Assembly: GCA_036785705.1 (NCBI GenBank)
Contig: JAWUZG010000363.1
Location: forward strand, 183,344 to 247,343
DNA from: Acanthornis magna
Lineage: Eukaryota; Chordata; Aves; Passeriformes; Acanthizidae
Length of the DNA: 64,000 nucleotides
Reading direction: 5' to 3'
Part shown: in pieces, positions 11,691 to 25,049 of the stretch
How positions within the stretch are numbered: position 1 is the first letter of the stretch
Layout: each line of letters starts with the position of its first letter
Notes under the pieces: model-generated
The model's database searches: none
Told to the model about the DNA's origin: nothing
What the model saw: the letters and a program-made list of their open reading frames with translations, nothing else
Translations under genes and position numbers: made by a program

Positions 11691-14600
11691 TCCAAAATAA
11701 ATGGTTTAAGGCATCTCAGTATTTTCAATGAGGTATCAATTTGATCTCTTTTTAAGGCCAAGGCCTTGCTCCACTTACAGCAATACGAAGCAAAACTAGT
11801 TCCTGATATTTTGTGGACAGTCTGTAACAGGGATCACTGATCTGCTTTTTCCTTAAAAAACATGACTTCTATTATATGCATCTATTTTCAGAGGCTTACC
11901 ATAAGTAGGTAGTGATTGTAAATAGTTATTCAGAACACAAGACAGCAATATTCAAAAGAAGCTAGTTTGTTTTTAATTTTTTGGCTCTTAGGGAATCAAC
12001 AAACCTTTAGCTGAATGCAGTATTCCTGTGCTGAATCAGAAGTGTATAAAGCAAAACAGAAATTACCAAACCAAATATTAACGTGACATAACTATATATG
12101 GTTTCAATTTTAGGATATCAATCTAACCAGCAAATCCACAAAGTAAGCCCTTTCAGCAGCCTAAAATGAAAAGAAACTGCTGTGACATTGGCAGCAGTGT
12201 CCCAAGACTGTGAGTATGAAAAGAAACAGCCCATCATAGTCTGCCAGCAAGCAGCCAGCAGCCTCTGTGCTCCCTTCATGGTCAGGAGTACCTTTAGCTG
12301 CCTGCACATGCCAAGGGATGCCACCTGTATTTTCACCTTAGCACTCAAGGCAGCAGCTGTGACCACACACTTTCATGTGAAGGAGGCCTGAGTCTATCTC
12401 TTGCCCATGCAAAAGTTAACAGAGTAAACATCTTCCTGTTATTACTGCTCCTCCTGCTTGCTCCCCTTCTCTTCCTTTGAAATTTTGCTGTTATGAACCT
12501 GTTATCATCAGAGCCCATTTGCCACTTGTTATTGTTTTCCTCAGTGGATTTATGTAGCTCTAAGGAGCTGTAGGCAAAGGTATCTCTGCAAGAAATTGTT
12601 TAAACTGAATGCTGCTTTCTTGAACAAATAATGCTCCATTCTACTTCCTTCTCAAAAGTAAGGTGGGAGGTTACATCTTCTGTAGAAAAACCCCACAACA
12701 ATCTGCAATCTGAACTAACACAATTCTGCTGATTTCAGGAGCCAGGCAAGGCAGAGTATGTCCTTTGGGTTTCACAAGTTTGCCATGTACAATGAAACCA
12801 GTTTCTCTCAAGGATAATTACTGCCATTTCATTCAACTTGAAGTCATCCTCCATAATAAAATTCTCACGCTGGGTTTTTCTTTTAAAAAACCACACAAAC
12901 AAAATTAATTAAGTACTGGACAGCAACCACACTGAGTATTCAAATTATGTAGGTACAAATTATAATTCAATGTCTAACATGGTCCTGTAGGACTAGTCAT
13001 GAACTTGTACTTTTGTGAGGCAACCTGGGTTGTAATTTTCTTCATGTTCTTTAAGATTATTCTAGAGCCTTGTATGTGGTCTACATTATTGTGTCTTGAT
13101 CTATTGGCAGCAAACAAGTGCTTATGCAGAATGCTGTATTTCTTGGAGAGTCTGTTAAAAATGCTTTCCTTGATTAGTCTGTATTCATGTCAGTTTGCAC
13201 ATTGAACACAAGAAGAAATCTAGAGAAATTTGAGGGGGAAGTGAACTAGATTTGTTCATTCTTCTGATGAGGTTAAGGGAAGACCATGGTCTTTAACTGA
13301 ACTAAAAGTAGATTTACACCACCAAATCCACCCCTGCATAGAAGCTTTCCTTCAGCTAAGTTTACTGGACTGAGACAATAACCGGAATCAAATCATGTCT
13401 TTCACACAAGACTAAAAGCTGCCTTAAATGTCCAAGTAGATCCAGTGATCACTGGAGGAAATGAGCATGGGACTGTCACTGGGCTCATTTCCACAAGCTC
13501 TTTCAGAAAGCCTCAAAAGTCCTTCTCTGAATTTCTGTAGATCTTCCTCTTCCCTCCAGTTCCATTTACATGCTCCTAATGCTCAGCAATCATTTTTTCA
13601 CTTACAAACAACCAGTTCTTAACTTATAAAAAATAACACTTTATTTCAGAGTAATTGCAGCATCCATCATCTAGCTCATAAACTGAGAGCTGGAGCCACA
13701 TGGTCATTTAGTTAATGGCTTCAAATAATGAGAACTAAACAACAAAAAACCACATCAAAACAAAAAATAAATTATATTAAAGAAACTTTTCATGTTTTGC
13801 CAGAGTTTTCTTCCCTGACTTAAATTAAAATTTGCAGATATGAAGAGTCTGGCTTGGGGCTGGCATCCAAGATATACAGTATCTTAAAAAAAAAAAAAAA
13901 ATCATGCAAGATATACAGTACCTTAAAAAAAAAAAAAAATCAAAGATGCATTCCTTTTTCTCAGTAAGAAATCCTTCTAGACCACATTTTTCTCATGGTA
14001 CAGAAATTCAGCCAGTGTCCCTTACTTGGACTAAAATTGTCAAATAGTACGTGAAGTAATTGAAACTTTCACAAGTATGTGGAAACTATTTAAGATGTCT
14101 AATGGAGATGTTGGAAGACCAATTATGATGATTTCTCCCCATAGAAGAGACTTGGAATCTAACATGAAAATACTTTCTTAACACACATCACACTGCTTTC
14201 TCACAAACCAAACACTTCTTGTTCAAAAGCGCAATAAATTGTATCCAAAACTATAGATAGTAGAGTGGTCATGCTAGTCAGTGAAATAAAGAGGGCAGAA
14301 AATTGTGTATTCAGAAGAAAAGTATTACAGAATTTCATACATCAACCTAAATATATCTACATCATCTCTGCATTAAGAATAAAACACCAATTTCTGCTTC
14401 ACTACTGAGTCTTTCCTTTTCTTTAGAAGAGTAGGAGTATATACATCTATACATATATTACATTTACATACAAATGGAGGGTTTTTTCCTAAAAGCACTA
14501 CTAAGTATCTTAGGAGGCTATCAAAAATAACAGGATGGACTTTATCAGTAGGCTTTTATAGGCTAAGCTCCACTCAAATAGGAAGTTAACACACTCAGCA

Positions 14601-14888
14601 AACTTTCAGGCAGCTCTGAGCTAGGCAGAGTTGCTGACAGGATAAGGGCCAGAGCCTGTCCAAAAGACTTCAGTAAATTTGGGAGCTAACCAACAGACAT
14701 GTCACAACCTTCAACAGGGAAAACCACAGAATTCTGCAACGAGAGCGGAATAACCGCATGCATTGACTGAAACCTTACCAAGCAGCAGCCCTAAGAACAT
14801 GCCTGTGATGTTTCAGTGGACACCACACTGCAGAAGTGAGCCCTCACTGTGAGCAAAATAAATTGCACGCTGAACTGCATCTGGAGGA
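11691..14888. other. mostly unique sequence, no gene assigned
   Basis: Several acceptor-like tracts occur: 12512, 12544 and 12741 (GCTGATTTCAG) on plus. The last opens a 25-codon frame (SQARQSMSFGFHKF..) ending in a stop, with an AATAAA about 40 bases beyond it. None is strong enough to claim. Open frames at 12118-12366 (-) and 12182-12391 (+) overlap on opposite strands in a locally GC-richer patch. Confidence 0.45.
13868..13945 (+). repeat. 39-bp tandem duplication containing poly-A
   Basis: Two adjacent copies of a unit that begins CAAGATATACAGTA, continues TCTTA or CCTTA, and ends in 15 or so A residues plus ATC. The copies differ at one base and by A-run length, so the duplication is fairly recent. 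Period 39, measured by eye. Confidence 0.85.
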
Positions 14889-15370
14889 GTGTGGCAGCAG
14901 AATAGGGGAGGCTGGTGCTCAGACAGCCTGGGGAGACCTTCAGTTCAAGAGGGATGCAGAGAAAATAGAAAAGGTTCGACAAAGGTCCATATCCTGTGTA
15001 GAGATGCTGAAGGAGCTGGGCCTGGTAAGTTTGGTAAAGAAGAAACCACAGAGGTGTTTAATATCTGCTTACAACTATTGGAAGGGCAGTTCTTTGGACA
15101 CCACTGGCAAACTCCTCTTGGTAGTGTCAGACAGCATAAAAAGGAAAACAACCACACAAAGCTGTTTTAGAGATTGAAGTTGGACAGCTGGAAAAAAATT
15201 TCCCTAGCAGCACTGGAATAGGTCATCAAACAGGCCGAGAGATTCTGTCCTTAGAAGGTTCATCCAGACAAAGCAATGGCTGATCCAGTCCTTGGTTTCA
15301 ATAGCCCTCTTCCAAGTGGTAGAACCTTGGAGTATTGGAGGACTAGAACCAATCAGCCCTTGAAGGGCCT
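14889..15370 (+). mobile_element. degenerate CR1-like LINE 3' part
   Basis: The order of motifs follows the CR1 3' end: GATGCTGAAGGAGCTGGGCC, then ..TTACAACTATTGGAAGGGCAG, then GAGATTGAAGTTGGACA..GGAAAAAAATTTCCCT, then ACTGGAATAGG. These match by recall the GAGCTGGGC, TACCTGAAGGG, TTGGACAT..GGAAAAATTTC and CACTGGAACAGG blocks. Beyond about 15240 the match fades. Strong divergence points to an old copy. Confidence 0.55.
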
Positions 15371-16241
15371 TCAAGATGACATTTTTATCATTCCCCAAAA
15401 ATAGTAAAGTTACAAACTATCCTTCCATTCACAATCTACTATTTTACTGATCAGGTACTGTAAATGTTGATTTTTTTTCCTTTATTTCTACTAGATTTTT
15501 TCAATGCAATACATGTATTCACAGAACCCAATATCTCAGGGCTTCTTTACACTATTACAAAAAGCTGTTCTTAAACATGACCACATGTGCATCTGCCTAA
15601 TCTGAAGATCATTTACAAGACCTCTATCACAATGTTAATTCTTTTATTTCTTGCTTAATTAAGTACTGTTTCTATCCCTGTACAATATTTGGATTTTATA
15701 AGAGAGCTACATTGTTCTACGTTCACTGGCATCACAAACTGGACATTAAGTACAGCTGAGGGAGATTGAAAAGAGTGCTGAAAATGCATCAGCCAGGCAG
15801 CATCACCTCCAAAAATAATGTCATCATTCTCATTATAACCTCTGTACTTGCTTAGAATGAACTGATGAATTTGCACCAAAGTGCTGCATACGAAAAGGGG
15901 GCATAACATTCAGGAAATAGAGGTCACTAAAAACCACTTTGTTCAATGAAATTCAAAAGTTTCAATCAGTGACAAAGTTTCTTTCTTAAAAGGTAGTTCC
16001 TTAAAACTCTAACCAGGTAATGATGTGTCAGTATTCAAACTAGACACAAATGGCAGCCTTCATCTCCAAAAGAGAGCATATGTGCCAGTTACAGGCAATT
16101 TTTGTATGGCTTTGTAAAGATGAAAGGCAGATGCTTGGGGAAAAGCAGCAGAAAGCCCATCACAGTAACCTCAAGGCATAATGACTCCCTGAGATCCTCA
16201 AGGACTCGGAGCTGGGAGGAGGCTGGGGAATGGGCGCTCAC
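15371..16241. other. unique sequence, no gene assigned
   Basis: AT-rich with one short minus frame (15655-15909) that has no supporting signals. No repeat is recognised. Confidence 0.45.
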
Positions 16242-16367
16242 CCCGCACTGCTGAGCCGCTGGCCACTAGCTCTGCCCCAAGGGTGCCACTCCCCAGCCCC
16301 AGTGGGGCCCAGCCTTGCCCTTTCCTCCCCACACATTTGGGGGGCTGCATCCTCCTCATACACTTCT
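16242..16367 (-). CDS. candidate GC-rich 126-nt exon
   Basis: On minus, an acceptor (GATTCCTGCCTCCAG) is followed by 126 nt open in the frame EVYEEDAAPQMCGEERA.. and ending GQRLSSAG, then a donor (TGCGGG|GTGAGC). It is symmetrical (phase 2 to 2). A second frame (..PPKCVGRKGQGWAP..) is open too, so openness is partly a GC effect. The surrounding patch 16200-16580 is GC-rich with four CpG in its first 60 bases. Unknown product. Confidence 0.2.
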
Positions 16368-18845
16368 CTGGAGGCAGGAATCACTGCTGCCTTGGCAGCC
16401 TGTTTCTCATTAACAACCTGGTTTTGTTTGCAAATAAGTGCAAGGTATTGTTTGAAGATGCAGCCTTTGCTACCTTTTGCTGCCTTGGCCATCACATACC
16501 CCGTGGGCTATCAGGGTTCTTCCAGAGAGCCACCCAAGTCCAGTACCACCAGGGAAAGGGAAGAGATCCTATGTTAAGTTGTCCCGGAAAGAAAGTCTGT
16601 ATCTCTTCAGTGGGTCACTAAGCATCCTAACTTCAAAATGAAAAATAACAAATGGAGAAATCAACCAGCACTTATTTAGAAATCGCTGCAGTACGGAAAA
16701 TGAAGAAAAGCAGCAACAGCAGCAACCCTCCCCCCACACAGAGGAAAGCTGGAAGGCTGAGGATGTCCTTGGATGCTTTCCAATAACAGGCAGGCACACT
16801 TCATGCTGCTGCAGCTACATAAATGTGCTTGCTTGCGAATTCAGCAAGTGTGTTGCCATCAATAAACTGTTTTAAATAAGAAGCTTTGATGCAAATAGTT
16901 TGCTCTGATCTTTAGTTAGTGAAAGGAAAAAGTGTCTTACAGCAGCAAAGAGAATCTCTCTGCAGCAGATCACAAGTACATCATATACAAATACATGCCC
17001 TTTAACCACTTTCAATACTTCTTTGCCAATTTGAACTTCTAGCACAATGTAATCCAAATAAATTGAGATCAGAATAACCATCTGATTTCACATGCAACAC
17101 ATACTATAATTATTTTTATATACTATAAGCATAAAGGTTAATTTAAAATAAACTGCTAGTGCCTATCTAAAATTATTAATGGAAAATATTCAAAAATTGT
17201 TTAACATTTGTCTATCTAAATACTTGAAATATTACTGAGGGTTAGCATGATTGACACCACTTTAAATACCCGGAACAGCACTCACTACTTTCTAGGCCCC
17301 CAACACTTGTGTTCAGATGCAAGTGCTGGCTCCTCAGTGCTTGTGCCAATGGAGACCCTTGAGGAAGAGAAACTTAAATATTCTGGGGCAAAACGTCGTC
17401 AGTGCAGAACAGAGGAAAACGGAGAAGTTTATCTCCACAGCACCCCAGAGAGTCCCTGTGGCTTGGGCAGGGGACAGAAACACATTCAGGCATTAGTTTC
17501 CCAAAACATACTTTTTTTTTGTTCATTAAAGCTGATATGGAAAATTTGTTAGGAGTACAGCGGGAGCAGGTTAGACCAAGGCTTGAATAATTTCCTAGCT
17601 GATGCAGGTATAACTCATCCTGCAGGTATGGAGTTCCTTCTATCAAACAGGTAGAGAAGTGAGACAGAAATCCCATAAACGTCACCCCAAATTGTCAGCT
17701 CAGAAATAGAGAATAAAAACACATGCATGAAACAAGTCTTTCCAACAGATCAACAGATCAAGTCCCCAACAGCAGCAGCCTATTCCACGATACATTTTGT
17801 TCTCATGTACAGTACCATAAAACTGCTGTTCACATTACTGCAGTGGTTTCCCCCATTAGCTTATGATTGCCGTGGGAATCAAAATCCATTTGAGGGGTTA
17901 TGGGGAAATGCTGAGGCTCGTGCAAACAAGGAAGAGCAAGCATTACTATAAATGCCTACAATATATAAACACAATTACAGTTTGGAAGTTAAAGAACTGA
18001 ATTAAGAGTGCTATCTGGCCAGAGAAAGCTGATTAAAGGCAATGGAGATCAAGAAAGTGAGATTACATCTAATTAGTTCACAAAAAAAAAAAAGAAAAAA
18101 CAACTCCTCCAATTCTAAGGCTGATTAATTAATTAAAATTAGAAAAATATTTGCTACTGAAATGGAAACCACAATATTTAATGTAATGGTAGCTCATCTT
18201 TAGAATGAATTTTAGAATTAGAAGTAGATTAAATTTAGAATGTAGAACTAGCTCACCCATATAAAGCAGACTTTAATAGTCATCTTTGAGAAAGGACCAT
18301 AGATTACTAAGTACAGAAAAATACCTGACACAGTATATACCACAAGTCTTTCCGTTACTTTTCTCCATCATACGTATCCTGTATACTTTATGCGAAGTAA
18401 TGCTCTGGCTAATCATGGAGTTCATTTCATACAGATCCTATACTTTTGAAAGAATGAGGAAATGTCTTAGCACCTCTAAGCTAGTCCTTAGAAAAATGAC
18501 CTTTAAGAAAAAATAATTAAAAAAAAGAGAAAATAGCCTTTCAAAAAGAAGTTTTAAAATTGATTGCCTTCAGAAATCAAATCTTTCCTTTTCCAAAAGA
18601 AACATGAGCAATGGAGTAAGTTAAAGTGGAGAATGTATCTCAAATGTTAAAATCTAATGCACTATGTCAAACTACAGCATCTTGAGGCGATAATTTTACA
18701 TGGGAATAACAATATACTCATATTTTCCAGGCATCCCAAGGTGTGTCAAAGAGATCAGATGAACAAATCAGGATCAGCTGTCAGGATAGAGTCCAGAAAT
18801 AGCATCTCCCAAGTTCCAAGTCAGAGCTGGGTTCCCAAGCTGAGT

Positions 18846-18905
18846 TATGCATATCTGGAATGCATATCTGCATATGCATATGCATATCTGTTTATGCATA
18901 TCTGG
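18846..18905. repeat. cluster of GCATATCTG / ATGCATAT repeats
   Basis: The 9-mer GCATATCTG or close variants occur four times in 60 bases, and a palindromic (ATGCAT)-type run lies in the middle. Seen directly. Confidence 0.75.
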
Positions 18906-19985
18906 AAATTAAGGCAAATTTACTGCTCAGGTATGTTGAATCCATGTCTCTGGAAACCCAGAACCACAGAATGAGTTTGGGCCAGGAATAGCTCAGCATT
19001 CCCTTGAAATTAATTACTGAATTCAATTGCTTTGCAGAGTCTGCTGGCAGATGTTGGTAATGTTTCAGAATTAAAAAGTAACAATTATAAATAAAATAAT
19101 TCAGGGAAAATAGTAGATGAGATTTGCAGACATTGATCCCACAAATGCACCATCAAATAGAACTGCTGAAAATAATATTAAGAAATAAATAAGGAAATAA
19201 AATAGGAAATAAAATTAAGAATCTAAAAGTTGATAGAAATAATTGGGAAGCTCCAGCTTCTTCTTGGTTTAGAGTCATAAAGAATATCTCCATCATGTCA
19301 AGACCAGTCAATGTCATTTTCCACAGGCCAAAATAGCAGCTTCAGTAGGGCTAGAAAAAAATTAGTTAAAGAAGCCTTTCCATTTCCCAAAGCAGAATTG
19401 CTACAACCATACCTTCTCATTTTCTCAAAAGTTTTATATTTTTTCTTAATGTTTTATTAAAAATTCTCATTGATTTCTTACTAAGAAATACAATTTTGGC
19501 CAACGTGTACATCTCAGACATTATTTTAAAGACATTTCTGTAAAAGAAATCATGAGAAGTGTAATAAAAAAGAGGAAAGCACGTCTGTTATAAATCCAAT
19601 GGAACAACAACTTTCAAATTTTAAAAAAATCATGAAAATCTATTCTTTGGAAGGTTTTTAGCAAGTCTAAAGAACATAATTTATAAGGAATCTTCACAGT
19701 CACAGTCAATTTAACAGAAGCTCCACCTAGACCAAAAATTAATAGCATCACACAAACCTTCCATTTTTATCTCCATTTCTTTCACTGGGTTTCCTTGGCC
19801 AGACAGGACCCTTAACCAGCTTCAGGTCACTTCTAGGTATAGTTGTGTTTGCAATGAGCCACACAGGGACCCCTCCTGTGAAGCCTGAACTCTGCAAGCT
19901 GGGCATTGGCTGGGTTTTTTCCAAATCCTTGTTTGAAAATTAAAATGATATTCACCCTTGATATTCTTGATGATTAGATACTCTG

Positions 19986-20035
19986 TGTGTATATATATTT
20001 TTATATATATATTTACATACACATATAGTCCTGGG
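19986..20035. repeat. TA/TG-rich microsatellite
   Basis: Alternating TGTGTGTATATATA, T-rich break, TATATATATA and ACATACACATATA. Low-complexity sequence. Confidence 0.75.
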
Positions 20036-21316
20036 TGCATGGCAATCATTCGCACACACAAACAATGGATATTCAATGCAAATGTGAAACTGCAAATGCA
20101 CAAATTGTTTCTTAATACTCATCTTCCCATCAATGAATATAATATAAATGATAATAATAAATATAAATTAATACTAAATTAATACTGCGTACTTGAAATA
20201 TTTCTACACACACTAACAGTCTCTAGGATTAACACCAAATTTGACCAGAGGATAATAGTCATAACAACTCTCACCAGCAGTAGCCTCTTTCTGTCATTTT
20301 TAACATCCAAAGGGTAAAGAAAAACTAATCTGAGCCAGGGTTTCTTTCTGTATGCTACAGATAGTCATCTCTGGCATCAGCAGACTGAGTCCAGGCTTCA
20401 CATTGATTTTCTTTTTTCCTCATGTATACAGTGAAATTGAAGACCTATGCATTTCTGTTAAATGAGGTTCTGCCTTAGCTAATAGCAAACTATGACAATG
20501 GTCTGCAAAGAATTGGGGAAAAGGAAGCAGTCTTTCAAAAAAATTCACCACCAGCAGCTGTAAATTCATAACTGTCAATAAAATTGCTGAGGTTTTTATA
20601 TGCACATTAACAGCATGCTTCAGTGTAAAATGGGATTCTTAATTCTTTCCACAGAGCATTAAATCATATTTAAGATAAAAGGAATCCTCAATCAGCTACT
20701 GACAGGGTCCCTCCCTATCAAAAACACTCTGCTCCCTATGTTTGTACTTTGTTGACTTCAACAACAATCTAATTGCAAAAATTCTTCTCAAAGTATAATA
20801 TAAAACAATAGGGTGCAATTGCACAACATATGTTGCTCTTCATTTACTCTAAGCACAATTCCAGGAGCCTAATGTGTTTTCTTGTAATGCCAGTAAAATG
20901 TATTTCAAAAGGAAGGTCACAAGTGGAAGGTGGTGCAGGACAGGGCTTCAAGCTGCATGGGAAATGTTTTCTGTTTGCTTCATACTCCATGAGAGAGCAC
21001 CCTACACCCTGTGACGATGGAATGATGAAGTGGCTCCCAACAGTCTGTCAGGACTCTCTCAGGATACCAGCGGTGATACCTGCGCCTCCAGACAACTGGT
21101 GTTACCAAAATGTTTCTCAATTCCCAAATCCCGCTGGGCACCAAGGGCACCTTCTTACCCTTGCACACATTTCAGCCCATCCCTCAAAAGTAACATGAAT
21201 TGTACCAGACAAAATCTGGCCCTCTGGTATCTCATTCCTTAAGAGATTAATAAAAGTGACATGCAGAGGGTCTCCAACAACATGTCCACCCATCCTTCTC
21301 TTAACTTCACTGTCAG

Positions 21317-21353
21317 TGCAAACTAGCTAAGGCACTAGGGCGGCACAGGAGCT
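21317..21353 (+). CDS. candidate 37-nt microexon
   Basis: A strong acceptor (TCTCTTAACTTCACTGTCAG) and a strong donor (GGAGCT|GTGAGTAT) flank 37 nt. Only the frame CKLAKALGRHRS is open. Its shortness makes a pseudo-exon the default explanation. Confidence 0.15.
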
Positions 21354-24263
21354 GTGAGTATTTAACCCACGACTTGTTGCTAAAAAAAAAAAAAATTGTT
21401 AAAGTCCAAAACCTCTGTCACTAGGACAATATAGCACTTGCATTTATTTTATATTATTATTAATTATTTCTTCATAACCATGGGACTTCCTTTCGGTAGG
21501 AATTTGACTGTGACTCGCAGTGTCTTTATCAGAACTCTGTGCTGGCTGCCCTGTTATGTGTTTACCAGCCCTCTGCCATCCCTCTGCTCCCAGGTCTCCC
21601 ATGAGCACTGTCACCCAGACCAAGGGGCTTTCTGGAACGCGACCCTGGTATGCTCAGCTTGCCCTCTCCTCCTACTCAACTCAGTGTGCTGGCACAGCAC
21701 AAGAGGGATGAAGCAGCAGGCATTCGGTTTCCCAACCTTCTCCAGAGCAAATGACATCTCGAGTGACCTGTTATTATTGAACTGGGTTTTAATGAAGTGC
21801 TGGTACTCCACACCATGACACAAAGAACATATGTGGCTGCAAGTAATTAATTACATTCTTGAAGAACCTAATAAGAAACTCTCATGTTTAAAGCACTTTA
21901 TGGCAACTGTTAATTTTTTCTCTCTAATTATCAGAGTAGCAATGGAGTAATGCACTTTTCACCTCCAACTTGCTTATTTTTCATTTCCTTCATCCAATAG
22001 CTTTGTTTATGCTAGCTATTGGTTCTGTGCAATAACCAATCTTATTTCTCTTTTCAATTTTAAAATATAAAATACATCAAGGATGAAATCAAACAAAAAA
22101 CTTTAATTTCATCAGAAAAAAATTTTTTTTCACAGAAATGTCTGCTATAGGAAATTCACACTATTTTGTTTTCACATTTCCAAAGAGAATGGATTTTAGT
22201 ATTGTGACTCTCTCAGGGGTCTGTCTTCAGGTGCTGAAGATGCTAAGCAGAGACACATCACCTTGAAGAAGTGATGAGCACCTCCTGTTGAGCACTGAAA
22301 ATCAGTGGTGGTGTGCAAACCCGAAACTATTGACAATTCAGACTTTTTTACACTAACTTCAGGAAGCTACATTCTGATTCCATGCAAAATAGAAATATGC
22401 TTTTTCACCATGCTGACCTGTTTGACAAGTACGGACAGCCCTATGTGTTAAAGAGGAATCTACACAGAAATCAGAGGAGCCAGGATCTGAGAAACAGCTT
22501 TGCTCTTCCGTGCTGGACCACAAGCAACTCTGAAACCATTGACCTTCTTCAGTAGCCTGACCCAAAACCACTGTCCAGCAGCAGAATTTCAATACCAGGC
22601 CCTAACTGCTGAAGGAATATTGTTCATGCTGATATGAAGTTTCACATTGATCAAATGTAACAAACCCCCATTTAATCTTTCACTAATTTTAATATACTGA
22701 AAACTACTGCAAAGAACTTGCTGCTTGCTGTTATTGTAGAACAGAGTTATTGTGTGAAGAAATGAAGAAAGCACCCACACACTGAGATGACCTTTCTGAA
22801 TACTTCCTTATGGTTGGTCTGAATGTTATTTTTCAAAGCCAAACTAATCTTAAACCTTTATTTTATGCAGCTGAAAATTGGCCAAAGCAGGAAAAAAGAA
22901 ACTCTGAGGATACTAATCCATATGCCCCTAAATTTATACCTTTCCCAAATGAAAGAAAACCAACCATTCCCTATAAGTACATACAATTAATATCTATATA
23001 ATAAAACATAACCAATTTCAGGAAAAAGCAATTATTCCAGGAATTCTTAAAATTATTTCCAACATTACAGCAGCTCCATGTATCTCTGCTTTTAGCTGCT
23101 GAAGTGGAGTCACGACACCTGCCTCAGCAGACGGCCGTGCACGCACTGCAGAGCCACAGGCACCGGCTTGGCTTGTTAATGTGCACTGAGGCTGCTGCTG
23201 CTCGGAAGAGGACAGCCACCTCAAGAACAATTATTTTGTCTTTTAGCACTCCTGTTGCAGTAGCTGCAGCCAAAGCACTTAAAATGCCATCTATTTGCTG
23301 CCATCTACAAGTGTCAGGATAGAACTAGAGAAGCACAGACACCTATGGTAAATAGGCTTGCCTTTGCAAGCCTAATGGGAGGATGAAAGCCTTGTTTTTT
23401 GGGAAAATTAACCTGATGAGTTCTGCTAGTTTGTCCCTTGAAACACAACTCACAGGTGAAATAGTGCATCCTCAGAAATGAGGAGCATAATGATGCTTTA
23501 TTGCTTGAGAAAGCCACATGCCTCTAGAGAATTTGTGTCATCATATACCAGGAGTAAGGCTGATGGAGCTGGCTTTAGGCTCTAATAAAGGAGGTGGAAA
23601 GAGATGAAAAAACACCATGACAAAAGATGCTTTTGTTACTTGTTGAGATTAATCTGAATCAAAATGTGTTCACAGTTATAATTTCTTCTACAACTGGAAA
23701 AAACTGCCAGTAAGAACAGCATGATTTTACTTTCCAATGCCACTGTAATTCTTATTCCTATCAAAGGAGGCTGAAAAAATTGCCAAGTTATTTCATTAGG
23801 AAATGCAGTTAATTTACAGGCAGGGTAATTTTCCCCCTACAAAATTGTATAATGAGCTTTAAACTCACTAAATAAAGGGTCTCTTCTCTGAGTGATTATG
23901 CTTCATTTACACAGGAATTAGTGGTGACTGGACCTCCTTTCAGAGTAGCTTTAAAAGAGTTACATTACAAAAAAACGTCAACAGCTTTGAAAAATATCCT
24001 AACAGTCAACGGACTAAAAAACACTTCTCAGTGCAGCAGTGCATACATACATTGTCTTCATAAATATCTTTCAAAGGATAAGCACATAGCCGTTAAATCA
24101 CATACCAGAATCCAGCAAATCTCTAATACTGCTTTCTTATTACATTACTCACTTAGGCATTATGCTGATTGAATGTATAGAAAAGCCTAAAAAAACAGAT
24201 GGACAAGAATGTGAAGGAGCAATACTTTCCTCTTCAAAAATTGCCCTCACTCTATTCAATGCT
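21354..24263. other. unique sequence, no gene assigned
   Basis: The plus frame 21438-21818 (126 codons) has no splice or start support and an unremarkable composition. The segment 23100-23300 is locally GC-richer. No repeats are recognised. Confidence 0.45.
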
Positions 24264-24333
24264 AACTATTTATTTATTATATTTATTATGATTTGTTATT
24301 ATTGTTGTTATTATTATTATTATTATTTTATCA
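24264..24333. repeat. (ATT)n / (TTA)n microsatellite
   Basis: TATTTATTTATT followed by ATTATTGTTGTTATTATTATT-type repeats. Seen directly. Confidence 0.85.
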
Positions 24334-24754
24334 TGGATTTTTTTACTGATTAGTCTGTCTAAAGAATAGACCCTTTGGTTTATAGCCAATTCTTACCAAA
24401 TGTAGTCTAGTTCAGTTTTCATATAATTAAGTGGTAGCTAGAAAACCCCAGCATCTCCAAAATGCACGCATTTTTGGATATTTACATAGAAACTAGGCAG
24501 TAGAAACCATTCCCAACAGCAGCATGTTTATGGTATCATGATGGTAGTAGATATGGCACATAAATAGTGTTTGTCCCTGGCAAGTTACTGAAAGTAATTA
24601 AAGTTCCTGTTACCTAGAGCAGTTGACCCTGAGGTTGTGGAAGTAGGAGAAATATATTTGGAAGTTTCAGTTAAAAATTTCACCTCCCTTTCTTCCTTCG
24701 TAGTGTAGGAAGTCCTAATCGTCTTTCCACTGTACCGCAGAAGTGAGATTCATA

Positions 24755-24860
24755 TTTAAGGTCTGGAAGGGGCCATTTAATCATGAAGCCTGTCCTCCTT
24801 TATCATGGCATTTCGTAAGAGGTCTACGATCACACAGAATCAGTGACATCTGTGCAAGTG
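24755..24860 (-). mobile_element. possible very old CR1 fragment
   Basis: GGTCTGGAAGGGGCC..TTAATCATGAAGCCTGTCCTCC..ATCATGGCAT resembles the reverse complement of an old amniote CR1 3' end (GAAGGGACC..GATCATCTAGTCTGACCTCC..ACACAGGCCAT). The resemblance is from memory and the copy is heavily diverged. Confidence 0.35.
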
Positions 24861-25049
24861 CTTAACTAAATCTAAGCCAAAATATCCTGAGTCGGCAACA
24901 CAGACCATCACAACAGCACAGTTAGCTTACAGGGAATGGGGAGAAAATAATTTTAAAAGGAAAGGGGGGGGGAAGAAAAAAAGTATAAGAAAAAAAAAAG
25001 AGAAGTAGTAGTAGTAAAAATGAATCATGGGAATAATTGGGATGCAGTC

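Larger units (their letters stand above)
16368..21316. other. unique sequence with chance ORFs
   Basis: No recognised repeat family apart from simple AT and ATGCATAT runs. The plus frame 17247-17552 contains METLEEEKLKYSGAKRRQC after an acceptor-like CTACTTTCTAG at 17295, but lacks a donor. The acceptor at about 20361 (TTCTTTCTGTATGCTACAG) opens a 34-codon frame that ends in a stop. Neither can be called a gene. Confidence 0.4.

Noticed and set aside
17247..17552. 101-codon plus frame (contains METLEEEKLKYSG) as an exon
   Set aside because: An acceptor-like AG exists but there is no usable donor, and the minus strand is also open.
21438..21818. 126-codon plus frame as a gene
   Set aside because: AT-rich start, no splice support, and overlapping frames on both strands.
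24957..25018. Purine-rich run (G10 then A/G runs) as a functional triplex element
   Set aside because: It is seen clearly but is simple low-complexity sequence, with nothing beyond composition to support a role.
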